A stretch of DNA of 64,000 bases from Dioscorea cayenensis subsp. rotundata (lineage: Eukaryota > Streptophyta > Magnoliopsida > Dioscoreales > Dioscoreaceae). Position 1 is the stretch's first letter; the number at the start of each line of letters is the position of its first letter. The notes under the pieces were generated by a model, which saw only the letters and a program-made list of their open reading frames with translations, was not told the origin of the DNA and ran no database searches. The DNA lies in assembly GCF_009730915.1 (NCBI RefSeq), contig NC_052487.1:2418001-2482000 (forward strand), written 5' to 3'. The translations under genes and the position numbers were made by a program. Positions 12,821 through 24,555 of this stretch are shown here, in pieces.

Positions 12821-13592
12821 AGGAAGGATTGGATGAAACCGGGATACCATGTCGGTATCCCATCCAATCAAAGGATGCCACCTCATCGCTAAAATATATT
12901 AGGTTTCCAAATTAGTAAAAAACTTGAAATGTTTGCATGCAGTTACAAAACTCCTCCTCCTACATTCATGCTTGAAAAGTTTATTTATCAGCTTTTTTGG
13001 CCCGCCAAAATGAAAGAAAATTATTTCTCCCAAGAGCTCACTCTCATCTTCTTTGTTTGTTTCTTCATCTTCTTCCTTCTAGAAAACCATAATTCTAATA
13101 ACTTCTATAGTTGGCATTTTAACAAACATATTGTGTGCAAGATAATTTGTAAAATAATAAAAATCTCCTTGTATTAGTAATAATTTCTAATTACAATCAT
13201 TCACCAATGTTATTCACCATCTAAATATAATTTATTTATATTTTATTATATAATGTTTGTACTTGGTTTGAGAGTTCTTCCTCATGGTCGTCTCTTTCTT
13301 TGATGCTTCCCTGGCAACAATCCAGTCGTCCCTTTGCAACAATCCAATTGGAAGTTAGAAATGCTTTAGATATGAGGTGGCGTTTGTTTTTGAAAATGAG
13401 AGGAGAGAAATCTCAAAACTGCAAATCTACCGGCATAAATCTAGGAGTTTTGTAGTGCGTGTGCAAACATTTCAAGTTTTTTCTAGATTTTTATAAAAAT
13501 ACAAACTAAAATATTTTAGTAATGAGGTGGCATCCTTTGATTGGATGGGATACCACACCGACGTGGTATCCCGGTTTCATCCAATCCTTCCT
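12821..13592. mobile_element. Foldback (long inverted repeat) non-autonomous element
   Basis: The left arm (12821 to about 12945) is the reverse complement of the right arm (about 13455-13592). Both carry the string GAGGTGGCATCCTTTGATTG and the string GCAAACATTTCAAGTTTTTT, the left arm in reverse orientation. Each arm also holds its own small hairpin: GGGATACC...GGTATCCC at 12841-12861 and GGGATACCAC...GTGGTATCCC at 13547-13572. The centre has no coding capacity. The arms and size suit a MITE or foldback element mobilised in trans; the superfamily cannot be assigned because no clear target-site duplication was found. Confidence 0.7.
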
Positions 13593-13640
13593 CGATTGGA
13601 GATTGGAATCTCAAGCAGTAGCCAGTGGCTTGTTCTCAAA

Positions 13641-16581
13641 ATGGAAATCCATCACTGCCGTCCATCTCACTGGCCAACGAAATCCATCCGTCCATTTCCA
13701 TCACCAATCGCAAGCACCCGCCTTCCCTTCTTCCCCATTTCCGCTTCATCTTCTCCGAAGCTTCGCCAGCTCCGGCGACCGTATACCACGGTGCTCATCG
13801 TCCCAACCGGCGTCGGCGCCACCATAGGTGGTTTCGCCGGCGATGCTCTTCCTGTGGCTCGCACCATGGCTTCCGTTGCCGACTGTCTTATCTCCCATCC
13901 CAACGTGCTCCCTCTCTCTCTCTCTCTCCCTTCGCACTTGAGTTCATCTCCATCTCTGGATTTCCAATGCTGATACCCTTGATCTTTGGTTTGAATCCAG
14001 GTGCTGAATGCGGCGATGCTCTATTGGCCAATCCCCAATGCACTCTATGTGGAGGGATACGCTCTTGATAGGTTTGCAGAGGGATCCTGGGCTCTCCGAC
14101 CAGTTCACCAAAACAAGGTATGCAGATCATATGTTGAAGAGAAAAAAGAGGAATTTTTTATTAGGGTTTGATGGATTTGTTTGAAATGGATGAGGAATAG
14201 GTGGGCTTGGTGCTTGATTCTGGGATGGAAACAGAGCTCAGGGTGAGGCATTTACAGGTTGCAGATGCTATGAGAGCTTCATTAGGGTTGCCTGTCATGG
14301 AATATGTTGTCACTGATAGTCCTTTGCAGGTGCTCTTCTTCTTCATTTGTCCATTTGCAATGTAAATGCAAATTTATGTGAATTTGGTGAAAAGTTAGAT
14401 ACATGGTATGATACTCTTCTTCTTTTTCTTCTTCTTCATCATCAACAAGGTGACAATTTTATAATGTTAAAGTGATTTTAATGTAGATTGATGTATGGTT
14501 TGATGAATTTTCTACTTTTTTGAACAGATTGATATAGTGCTTAAGTGATTTTAGTGAGACAGATGCATGCCATGATTCTCTCCTTATCTGGCAAAGTGAC
14601 AATTATACAGTGTTGAAATAATTCTAGTGAATCTTGATGCATGAAAATGATATTCTCCTTCTTTAGCATAGTGACAATTTGTTAGTGTGTGAGTGATTTT
14701 TAGTCAAGATATATGTGTGGTTTATCGAATTCTCTTCATTGAACAAAGTGGCAATTACTTATTTGTTTGTTGATATAGTCGTTATAATTGTGTGTGTTTG
14801 GCAACAAGTTGAAAGGATTCAAAGTGATCTCTTTTTTGTCAAGGGAACCAAAATTGAACTTATAATTACCGGTCAAGAGATGAAATACTACCCATTGCAT
14901 TATCCTGTTGAATTAATTTATGAGGTTTTGTGAATTTGTATAGGTTGAGAAATGGATTGATCCAATCACTGGTCAATCAACAGGGAGGATTGAACGCCCT
15001 GATTCATTATTAAGGGCAGTGCAATCTCTAGTTAATCATGCACAAGTAGATGCAGTAGCAGTTGTGGGACGCTTCCCGGATGAAGAAGTTGGTGACTTGG
15101 ATGATTATCGACAAGGGAAGGTATTAATCTACACTAAGTTTCTTCTCTTATGTGATGCTATGCACTAATTATTCTATTAATTTCCCGGTCAGAGAAGCAT
15201 TTACATAACCTATTTGTTATACGGCATAAGACAAATGAAATAAGTAAAAGATTGCTGCTAAATATAAGATCAATTTAGCATGAGTCTTTGATGATGTGAT
15301 CTATTGCAAGGTTCTTACTTTTATGTTGATGTCCTGCAGGGTGTCGATTCATTGGCTGGAGTTGAAGCAGTTATCAGCCATCTAGTTGTGAAGGAGTTCC
15401 AGATCCCTTGCGCTCATGCGCCTGCAATGTTGCCTCCTCCTCTAACATCATCATTGGCCCCAAGATCTGCTGCTGAAGAGGTTAGAATAATCTTTCCTTC
15501 AAACTTTATCGCTTTCATGCCTGTGTGTTTTTTGCAAATTATGAAGACACCAAAAGACCAGTTTTCTTGATTCAAGATCAATTTCGTTGGTATTATATAA
15601 CTTTTAATTCAACAGATAGGATATACATTTCTACCGTGTGTGCTTGCTGGGTTAAGTACTGCACCACAATATGTAGTGATAAAGCATGGATCATTGGATG
15701 ATGGTTGCGTATTGGCTACCGATGTTGACAGTGTTGTTCTACCTATTAATGCTTGTGGAGGGGACGGTGCTCTCGCATTCGCAAAAAGATTGAAAAAAAA
15801 GGTTGCATTGCTGAATCTTTTATCCTTTGTTTATTTATTTATTTGATAAATGTTGACAAGCCACAATCTTTAACCATTGTTGTGAGCGAAAGTTATCCCT
15901 CAACCTGTCACTTATTGCAAAGGCCGTCATTTATCTTTGATTTATCAGTCTTTCTTCGTGTTTCCATCCTTTCAGATTTTCAAATTTCATATTAACTCTT
16001 GTAAGTTTTTGTACATTGTGCCGAAAGAGCTCTAGTTAAGATTAGGTACTAGTCACGATCTGAGCAACATGAAGAACCTAAAAAGTTGCCGACAGAATTT
16101 AAGTACTAGAAATAAAAACATAATCTCTATTGTCCTGCAAGTGGTTTCAGTAGGATGAAATGCAATTACTGTAATCAATGTTTCTCATTCTTGTTATCTA
16201 TCTAATGAAATGGTACTGTTACTTGTCATGCAGCCTCTTGTGATAGTAGTTCAGGAGAACAAAACGGTTCTTGATGATACGCCTGAAAAACTCGGGATCG
16301 AAGCTGTAATACATCAATTTTACTCTAAAAATATTTCATCGCTGCTACTATTGATAATAAAACAGCAATTTTTTTTTAACTGTAAAACTGTCGTATTTCA
16401 GCTGCAGGTATCAAACTACTGGGAAGCGATCGGTGTAATGGCAGCTCACAAAGCAGGCATAGATCCAAAATCTCTTCGGCGAGGAGGAGTCAATAATATC
16501 AACTGCCTTTCTTCGCCGTCTTCCAATGTATCTAAAAATTCCTTACCTTCTCAAGAGCCACACCAATTTTACCGCACATAG
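13641..16581 (+). CDS. DUF3326 family protein, probably plastid-targeted, 8 exons
   Basis: Exons: 13641-13904, 14001-14117, 14201-14329, 14944-15120, 15340-15480, 15616-15801, 16234-16305 and 16402-16581, giving 421 residues with every junction in frame. I recognise the family from conserved strings such as IVPTGVGATIGGFAGDALPV (residues 53-72), NAAMLYWPIPNALYVEGYAL, QVDAVAVVGRFPDEE, GVEAVISHLVVKEFQIPCAH, NACGGDGALAFA and NYWEAIGVMAAHKAGIDP. The family is shared by plants and cyanobacteria, which suggests a plastid origin; its biochemical role is unknown to me. The first 45 or so residues are rich in Ser, Pro and Arg with few acidic residues, as expected of a chloroplast transit peptide. An in-frame ATG at 13545 exists upstream, but its codons lie in the right arm of the foldback element, so 13641 is preferred. 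The last intron has two possible acceptors (TTTCAG and CTGCAG) six bases apart; the first keeps the usual family length. Confidence 0.9.
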
Positions 16582-17165
16582 TGCTAGTCTTGTAATTTGT
16601 TCTAGACGCGCACAATCACACATCGATGACAATGACAAATGAATTTGTACAAGCTTTGTGCCAATCTCTGAAATTTTCATTCAATTCTTTTGTTTGATAA
16701 AACTATTTGTTCGACATCCTTATCCAACAACCAGCGGAGAAAACAGGACAGATCGATATCATAAGTCAAAGAAGCAGCAGAGCCGAAAAACTCGAAAAGT
16801 CCACAACTCTCTAGCTACCATTCTAACATATTGAACTACTAACATTCTCAAATTTGATCTACTAATACACATCTGTGAACCAAATTCACCAAATTTTCAC
16901 CGCCAGCCATGCATGATGATGCATGCATGCATGGGAGTTGGAATCAATGGATGCGGTGCATGGGGGTTGGAAGCTATCAGTCAACGTACAAGCTCCATCT
17001 CAATGTATACATCTATATATCTTTATCTATATCTCTATCTCTCTGGTGGTAATTAACTGAACAATGTTTGAATGGACACAGCCATTGCAAAGTTTATGCA
17101 CAACTAACTAGCTTCTCTGAACCGCCAGTCTTAACTGTGACCATTCACCCTCTAATATCTCTGTC
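16582..17165. other. 3' region of the DUF3326 gene and promoter region of the MYB gene
   Basis: No gene is seen. A patch at about 16905-16970 is dense in overlapping GCATGC/CATGCATG (RY-type) motifs, and the sequence around 17020-17045 is an imperfect CTATAT/CTATCT run. RY motifs are binding sites for B3-domain factors in known plant promoters; a role here is inference. Confidence 0.4.
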
Positions 17166-17173
17166 TATAAATA
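17166..17173 (+). promoter_or_regulatory. TATA box of the small MYB gene
   Basis: The sequence TATAAATA stands 55-62 bases before the ATG at 17228. This supports transcription starting just upstream of this ATG, leaving no room for a missing upstream exon with the R2 repeat, unless a longer transcript exists. Confidence 0.6.
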
Positions 17174-17227
17174 TCACACCAACTCACATAATCTCCATAC
17201 TTTACTCTCAAAAAAACCTAGTTTGCA

Positions 17228-17777
17228 ATGAGGAGACCTTGTGATAATCAAAACCCTAGTTGCAGACTTAAATGGAGATGCAGCTTTGGAGAAGATGAAG
17301 AACATCTCATCATCAAGCTCCATGCATTACTTGGAAATAGGTATACACATACACATACATACATATATATATATATATATAGACACATGTTTAGGGTTTT
17401 GGTTCTTTGGTGATAAATAATTAGGGTTTGTTGTGATTCTAAAAAGGTGGTCATTGATAGCTGGGAGAATCCCTGGACGGACTGATAATGAGATAAAATA
17501 CTACTGGAACTCACACTTGAAGAAGAAGCTCATAAAGTTAGGAATCAATCCTGAAAAACATCATGTCAACCAGAGTATAAATCTCAGGCTAGCTTCAAGC
17601 TCAAGTGGCCGGAAAAAGGACGATACGATGTCCGATGGCAAGCGGAAAACTCCTTGTGTGCTGCCGGACTTGAACCTGGAGCTCAGCATCAAGCCTATGC
17701 AGTGTTTTAATGAATCAAAAGCATCCAGTGGAGTTGAAGATGAATGTTCATCTCCTCCAACTCGCTTGCTTTTTTAG
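17228..17777 (+). CDS. Small MYB repressor, R3 repeat with a truncated R2 and an EAR motif
   Basis: Two exons (17228-17340 and 17447-17777) give 147 residues. The N-terminus [10 protein letters not shown] looks like the start of an R2R3-MYB, but most of R2 is absent: it jumps to SCRLKW (the end of R2), skips the usual NYLRPDLKRG linker, and enters R3 at [20 protein letters not shown]3 continues normally through [20 protein letters not shown], with the recognition helix intact. The splice site after LLGNR is at the standard R2R3-MYB intron-2 position. The C-terminus carries PDLNLELSI (111-119), an LxLxL EAR repression motif like that of subgroup 4 MYB repressors. The bHLH-binding signature in R3 is nearly complete, but its first position is His (EHLIIK) instead of Asp/Glu. 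I infer a competitor-type repressor similar in architecture to R3-MYBs; DNA binding is probably weak. Loss of R2 could also mean early decay. Confidence 0.8.
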
Positions 17778-17816
17778 ATATATGTTCAATTATGGTTTAC
17801 TGGTTTGCATGCTGAA

Positions 17817-17851
<35 letters not shown>

Positions 17852-19827
17852 CTGTTAAGAAAGTTGTATTGAGCATTGTCTAGTTAATTTAGTTTCTAGA
17901 TGATTTGTGGTTTGATTAAAGATCATTTAAGATTAATAATTATAATGGCAAGTTTGTTCATTTTTCCATAAAATATAAGATAATTCAATACTATATATAT
18001 CTATATTTCATGCATATCTAGAATTTCTATGGACTAATTAAAGTTCTTACAATTTTTTTCCATGTGATCGATCAAACTTTTAAAATGAAATATGTTGGGA
18101 AAAAAAGGGAGATCAAATATTAATCCCAACAACCTCACCACATTTTATGAGCTGTATGCAGGTAATAATCTCAGTCAATCAAACAATCATCAACAAGTTA
18201 AAATCAAAGAAAGAAGGACGCCAACTATAAATGATAATTGAATTTATTTGGAGACTCTAAAATAAAAATAAAACTATATAATATTGATGAATCTAGTATG
18301 TTGTAATAAGAGAATCAACAGTACAAAGAATTTGTGCCAAAAAGAGTACATCTCAAGAACACAAGCCATTATTATAAATAGTGACAAGATATTGTAATGG
18401 AGGTTTGAGCATGCAAAGAAACTCAAAACTTTCTTAAAGCAGAAAATTAATCTCTTATAAAAAGAATAAAGAAATCTTTATGTTTTGATTTCAATATTAA
18501 TCCTAAAATGATTTCTTGAATGAAAATGAAGCTCTAGTTGTGTAAAAAAGAACTTCAATTCCCCTTTGTTTTTCTGCCCCCATGTATTTTTTTGTTTTCT
18601 CTTCATATTCTCAACCCTAATGCAATTATATAAACTTCATCTGGATAAAAATAACTTAATAAAGTCTAATTCCAGCTTTTCAAAGTTTTATAATGTGAAA
18701 AATAATCTTGCCTCAAATCATGTACCAACTTATTAGTGGAAAAAGAACAAAGCATTATCGCCATAATTGCAAGCACTAGTATGATAAACTCTTATATTAT
18801 ATTAAAAATAGTGAGAACGACTTCTTTGCAAAATATGGTTGGGAATTTGGGAAATGCATAAAGTGGTTTGTCCAGTGTGTCAAAAGCAAGAAAAAACAAA
18901 TAGTCCATGGAACTTAAAACTAAACTGCATTATTTGGTTAACAATCTTTCATCTCAATTTTTTCTACTACATTATTTGGTTTCATCTAATTGGACTTGCT
19001 ATATTAATGAAATTTTAGCAATTTACATTGCATTTATTCTTTTACATTTGCATACTGAGCGCATGATAATATTATACTATTATAGTATCCAAACCATTTG
19101 CATCTTGGAATTATGCTACATTTTTTTTTTGTTCTATGATAGTAAAAAAAACAGCTTATAAACAAGGCACATAATTAATCTTAAAAGTTACCTATAATCC
19201 TATCAAAAAATATTAAATTATCTTATCAAAAATCTTGATTTAAAAATGTATATATAAAATCTATCTAGTGAGCAAACTGCTATAATCCAAATTAATATAT
19301 GAGATAAAACAGATCTAAACATGATAAGTTGATAACTCTAATTTTTCAAGCATAATACAAAAATCAATAAAAAAACCCAAATAAACACTCACTAATCAAA
19401 TTAGAAGAGGTAAGAGATAAATTTGAAATACAAGGGATGAAAACAAGAATCACATACCCAAATAGAGAGATCAAGGAGGGTGAGAAATCATGATTTTTTA
19501 TTTTTTTTATTTTTTTTAAACAGATGTTGCTGGAGGCAATACCAAGGGTTACAACCAGTGTTCCATATGAAGTTTTCTAGAAGAAGTCTAGATTGAGATT
19601 ATTTTGGATAAATTGCTATAACCTCACACCCCAGCCCATGGTAATATCACTCTCCCACCCCATCTCCAGAGATTCACTTTCCCACATTCTAAAGGAATAT
19701 AACTCTCATGCCAATGTAAAATTGCTATGGAAGTGGACAACATGGCTTGGCTTAAGTCCTTCTCTGGGTAAAAATTTATGTGAAAGTTTGAAATTTCCCA
19801 CGTACCAAACACTCCCGAGATTTCTAA
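17778..19827. other. Intergenic, AT-rich
   Basis: I see no gene. A (TA)n microsatellite lies at about 17820-17850. Several short open frames have biased low-complexity composition and no family resemblance. The right end is the left border of the tandem duplication. Confidence 0.55.
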
Positions 19828-20598
19828 AACTAACTTGTCAATCTTTCTTGTTCATATAAGTCAATCCAAAATTTATATTTTCACAAGCTTCGTCAAAGGG
19901 GCAAGTAAGTATTGAATTGCACTAGGTATAATGGCTTAAAGACTTTATAGGAATAAATCCATCATATCATACATAGCCTTGTGAAGGAGAAAATACTATT
20001 CTAATAAGAATATAAGTTTTGAACCCTGTCTTTTGAACACCTTATAATGAGTTACTATTGAACTATCAGTAATTCTTAACCAGATATTTATAATAAAAAT
20101 GTTTTGTTAGGATGTTTAGCATTGAAAGATAAAATATAGTATTAAAAGTAACTTTTTATTTTAGTTGACCAAAATTCAACATAAGTAATACCAATAAAAA
20201 TATATATTTTTATATGAAAATTTTATTTTTGTAAAGAAAGGTAACTATTTACTTATATCAATAAAATTTTAAATTAATTATTAAAATATTTATTTTAAAA
20301 TTCAAACAAGTACCCAAGCCAACTTGTTTAAATGAGTGAATTGTGAATAGGACTTTATTCTCAACCAAAGCATGTGTAATTTAGAGTTTAGTACACCGGA
20401 CGTAGCAAACAAGAATGAAGAATTTTGCATACATTAATAATGTTAAGAAAACCCATTAATTAATTGTTAAATAAATAAACTAATTAGTAGTGAAGGGCAG
20501 CACCGCCGACCAACCTCCAACTGCACATTGATCCCACAAAACTACGTGACAAACAAAGTTGGTAAACCCTGACTTCGGCTCATCATGTTAGCCATCCC

Positions 20599-20605
<7 letters not shown>

Positions 20606-20630
<25 letters not shown>
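20606..20630. repeat. (TA)n microsatellite
   Basis: A run of TA dinucleotides lies just right of the site that in unit 2 carries the hAT-type insertion. It is shorter in unit 2 (about 26993-27004). Confidence 0.7.
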
Positions 20631-20635
<5 letters not shown>

Positions 20636-21321
20636 CAACTGTAATAAACAACACATCAACAGTTAATAAATATTTTTTATTAAAATTTAAATAGGGAAAA
20701 TGAATTATAACTCCTTCTAAGTTTCAAAACATCCTAGACTGACCATCTGACATTTAAATTTACCAGATAGTTTATCTTTTTTTTTAAAGTTTACTTTTCA
20801 ATTGATGTAGCTCAATTCGTTAGTTTATTCTACTTTACAACATGTACTCCCTGCTTAAAATATATAGTTTCCCCGTGTTTTTATTTAACAACATAAGTTT
20901 TCACTTAATATATAGCACATTTGTGTTTAAAATTTGACTTTTCAGCATAAAATTATGGGTTTTTGTTTAAAATTTGGTTTTTTCGCTTAACCACATAAGT
21001 TTAACTTAACATGTAGCACATTTGAGTTTAAAATTTGACTTTTCCGTTTAAAATTTGGTATTTTCGCTTAAAAACTGAAAGTCAACCCAGTTAACATCAG
21101 TTACCTTTATGTCAACATCAATCACCTTTATGTCAGAAAGATCTGAAAAATAACCAGTCAGAAAAAAATGGGACCTTTTCGAGAATCACTCAAAGTCGTG
21201 ATGTTTTTTCAGAATCACCGAACTCCCAGCGGGACTGTTTTTGTTCATTAACAGATTTAAATATAACAAATTATATGTATGTATATTTTTATATAAATAC
21301 ATATGTATCTTAATGCATGCT

Positions 21322-21740
21322 CTATATATACACACACTAATAAATATTTTTATATTAAAAATTTATACATAACAAACTACTATACATATGTATATTTTTG
21401 TATAAATAAGCACATACGTAGTAGATGTGTAGCTTAATGCATGCTATTTATATGACGATGTGTAACTTAATGCATGCTATTTATATGACGATGTGTAGTA
21501 ATGCATGCTATTTATATGACGATGTGTAGCTTAATGCATGCTATTTATATGACGAAATGCTTGAGAGAAACCCGAAATATATATACACACACTAATAAAT
21601 ATTTTTATATTAAAAATTTATACATAACAAACTACTATATGTATGTATATTTTTTGTATAAATACATATATACGTAGATGTGTAGCTTAATGCATGCTAT
21701 TTATATGATGAAATGCTTGAGAGAAACACGAGAACAAGAG
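21322..21740. repeat. Promoter-proximal repeats upstream of the first TKPR2-like gene
   Basis: Two levels of repetition are present. The block 21322-21574 is repeated at 21580-21735, including a TATAAATA-like box and the leader string AAATGCTTGAGAGAAAC. Within the first block a unit of about 33 bases containing TTAATGCATGCTATTTATAT occurs four times (about 21430-21555). Unit 2 has a single copy of this segment before its gene (about 27840-27990). The duplication therefore multiplies candidate core promoter and GCATGC elements only in front of this gene copy. Confidence 0.8.
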
Positions 21741-21750
21741 CGAGAGAGAG

Positions 21751-24224
21751 ATGGAGGCTATGGAGTACTGCGTGACGGGAGGGACGGGGTTGATAGGATC
21801 GTACCTTGTCAAGGCCTTGCTCGATAAAGGCCACAAAGTCCGGGCAACAGTCCGAGATCCCGCCGATGAGAGCAAGGTGAGCTTCCTCTTCACCTTCCAT
21901 GGCTCCCAGGAAAGGCTCAAGCTCTTCAAAGCTGATCTAATGGTGGAAGGGAGCTTCGATGAAGCCATTGATGGTGTTGATGGTGTTTTCCACGCTGCCT
22001 CTCCTGTTCTCGTTCCCTACGATGAAAGGATTCAGGTAAGAGAGAGTGAGATCTGAAACCCTAATGCTAATGCCCACCAAGTGTTTGTTGAAATGCTCAA
22101 ATGAGTAGAAAGAATGGATTTGTAGGAAACTTTGGTAGATCCGACTGTGAAAGGCACGATCAACGTGCTGAGATCTTGCGCGAAGGCGAAATCGGTGAAG
22201 AGAGTGGTGCTGACTTCGTCGTGCTCATCAATCCGCCACTTTGAGGACGCCACTCGCGCGTCGCCGCTCAATGAATCGCACTGGAGCGATCTGGAGCATT
22301 GTATTCGAAACAATGTGCGTTGATTCCTGATTTTTGTTGAGTTTTTTTAGGGATTTGATGGGGAATTTGGTTGGAATCGCAGTTGTGGTATGCGTACGCG
22401 AAGACGACTGCTGAGAAAGAAGCATGGCGGCTTGCGGAAGAGTTAGGGTTTGATTTGGTGGCGGTGAACCCTGCCTTCGTTGTTGGGCCGGTGATCTCGC
22501 CGGAGCCGACGAGCACTCTCCTGTTGGTCCTCGCCCTACTCAGAGGTCTCACTCTCACCCTTTGATTCCTTTTTTTTTTTTAATATTTATGAATAAAAAT
22601 AATTTTAGAATATCTCCAATCCTGCGCTAGTTTTTGCTCAAGCACCGGCGCGCAAATAATTGTAGGCTATTTATTTATTGTTATTATTTTATTTTTTGCT
22701 TTTCTGCTTTTTTTTTCCTCGTTTTTTCTGTTTTCATTTTTTGTTTTTGTTTTATATTTATTTTTTTCCCTTATTTTTCTGTTTTCTTTTTTATTTATAA
22801 TTTCATATTTTAATCAAATTAATAACTTTATGATTTAAGTTTATATTTTTAAATTAATAAAAAATTAAAAATTAAAAAAAAATAATACATAAAATATTAA
22901 TTTATTAAAAAAATAAAAAATATATAAAAAAATAAAAATAAAATAAACATAAAAAAATAATCTTAACATAGAAAAAAAAAAAACCACACCAAAACACCGT
23001 TCTAAAATTAAAGTTGATTAAATTTGTTGAAACTAAGAATATATAAATTCTTAAGTGGGAATAATATTTTTTAGAATATTTTGTTTTAAAGTAAATAATA
23101 GAGTTGATTGTCGGAGAAATTTTCACTTTAGAAATTATATTTTTATGTGTTGAAGCTTCAAATATAGAGTTTTGGGTATAAATGCTGATAATTAAAAAAA
23201 GCTATAAAAAAATTAGAACTTTTTAGAGATGTTAAGTCATTTTATTTATTTGGGTTATAATTGATCCATAAAATAGCTCAATGGTATGGGACGAGATGTT
23301 AAGTCATTTTATTTATTTGGGTTATAATTGATCCATAAAATAGCTCAATGGTATGGGACAAAAGCTTCAAGGGAAAAAAGCACGAATTTAAATTTTTTCC
23401 CGGGAGAACTAGGGGAATAGTGATTTCATCCATTTAGGGTTGCATGGTAGACAAGCCATCGGAGCATCCTGCAGTACATATCTTATCCTTTGGACAATCA
23501 TTTAAATGGGGGCATTTATGGTTTATTTGTCAAAAATTTATATATATATATTTTTATTTATTTATTTGGTCTCAATAATTATAATTTTCTTATGATATTT
23601 ATAAAAGAACAAAGGTTTTTGGAAAGAAGTAAGAGTAATTTCAACATTCCGTAAGAACATAGGCAAATACTTACATTTAAATCTCTATATCTCTCTATTA
23701 AAAATAAAAAAACAAAAATTTAATGGAAGTTTTTTTGACTGTAATAATTAAGTATTTATTTCATGGGCATAAATAGTATGGTAATTTTTAAAATCAGGTG
23801 AACGAGATGACTATCCGAACAAAACAGTTGGGTTTGTGCACATAGAGGATGTGGTGAGAAGTCACTTGTTGGCAATGCAAGATAGCAGAGTCACAGGCAG
23901 GCTTGTTTGTTCAAGCAATGTGGCTCATTGGTCTGAAATTCTTGAAATGCTCAAGACCAAGTACCCTTCTTATGCTAATGCAATCCCTACCAAGTCAGTG
24001 CAATTTATTTATATGATTTATGTTTTTAATGTCTTATTTAACTGTTTAATGAAATTGGAAATTAATAAATATCCAGGTGCAGTGTTGTGCAAGGAGATAA
24101 CAAACCACATAGCTTGGATTCCAGCAAGCTCATTAACTTTGGAGTTCCAGCATTGAAGACTATTCCTGAGATGTTTCATGACTGCATTAAGAGCTTCAAA
24201 GACAAAGGGTTTCTCACTCATTAA
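21751..24224 (+). CDS. TKPR2: TKPR2-like tetraketide alpha-pyrone reductase, copy 1
   Basis: Exons 21751-22035, 22126-22314, 22383-22545, 23798-23993 and 24077-24224 give 326 residues. It belongs to the extended SDR family (DFR/CCR type). TGGTGLIG (9-16) is the NADP(H)-binding glycine motif and YAYAK (161-165) the catalytic YxxxK. Strings such as [37 protein letters not shown] and [10 protein letters not shown] match my memory of Arabidopsis TKPR2 (At1g68540). That enzyme reduces tetraketide alpha-pyrones made by the PKSA/PKSB synthases, for sporopollenin in tapetal cells. The NWYCYGK signature of true cinnamoyl-CoA reductases is absent (NLWYAYAKT instead). A TATA-like TATAAATA lies at 21657-21664 and a poly(A) signal AATAAA at 24263-24268. 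Nothing suggests loss of function. The substrate assignment rests on family resemblance only. Confidence 0.9.
22915..23130. other. Low-complexity A/T block in intron 3 of copy 1
   Basis: The long third intron (22546-23797) is filled with T-rich then A-rich low-complexity sequence, followed by the 67 bp tandem repeat and a SINE-like patch. No coding sequence is seen on either strand. Confidence 0.4.
23226..23359. repeat. 67 bp direct tandem repeat in intron 3 of TKPR2-like copy 1
   Basis: The unit beginning GAGATGTTAAGTCATTTTAT and ending near CAATGGTATGGGAC occurs twice with a 67 base period. Unit 2 has it once (about 29515-29580), so the extra copy arose after the large duplication. Confidence 0.85.
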
Positions 24225-24555
24225 CCTTTTCTTTTTTTAATGTCAAAAGTTTTACTTCAATCAATAAAGACCCATCTTATTTTAAGGAAGACACAAAGCA
24301 TCAATGTTGTGAAGTATTGCCTGCCAAAATGTTTATCAAATAATTATCAACTTGTTATATGGTCATTAAAATAACCAATCTTAGAATTGACTTTAAACAA
24401 ACAAACCAACAAGATTCATAAAACTTCTTGGACGGTGCTTAAACCCCGGAAAAACCCAAGAAATTTCTTACATGCCAATGCGAACAACCAAACACTATGA
24501 CATAAATTGAGACATAATATTAATAATAATTTAACTAATTTTTGTACTCCCTAAA

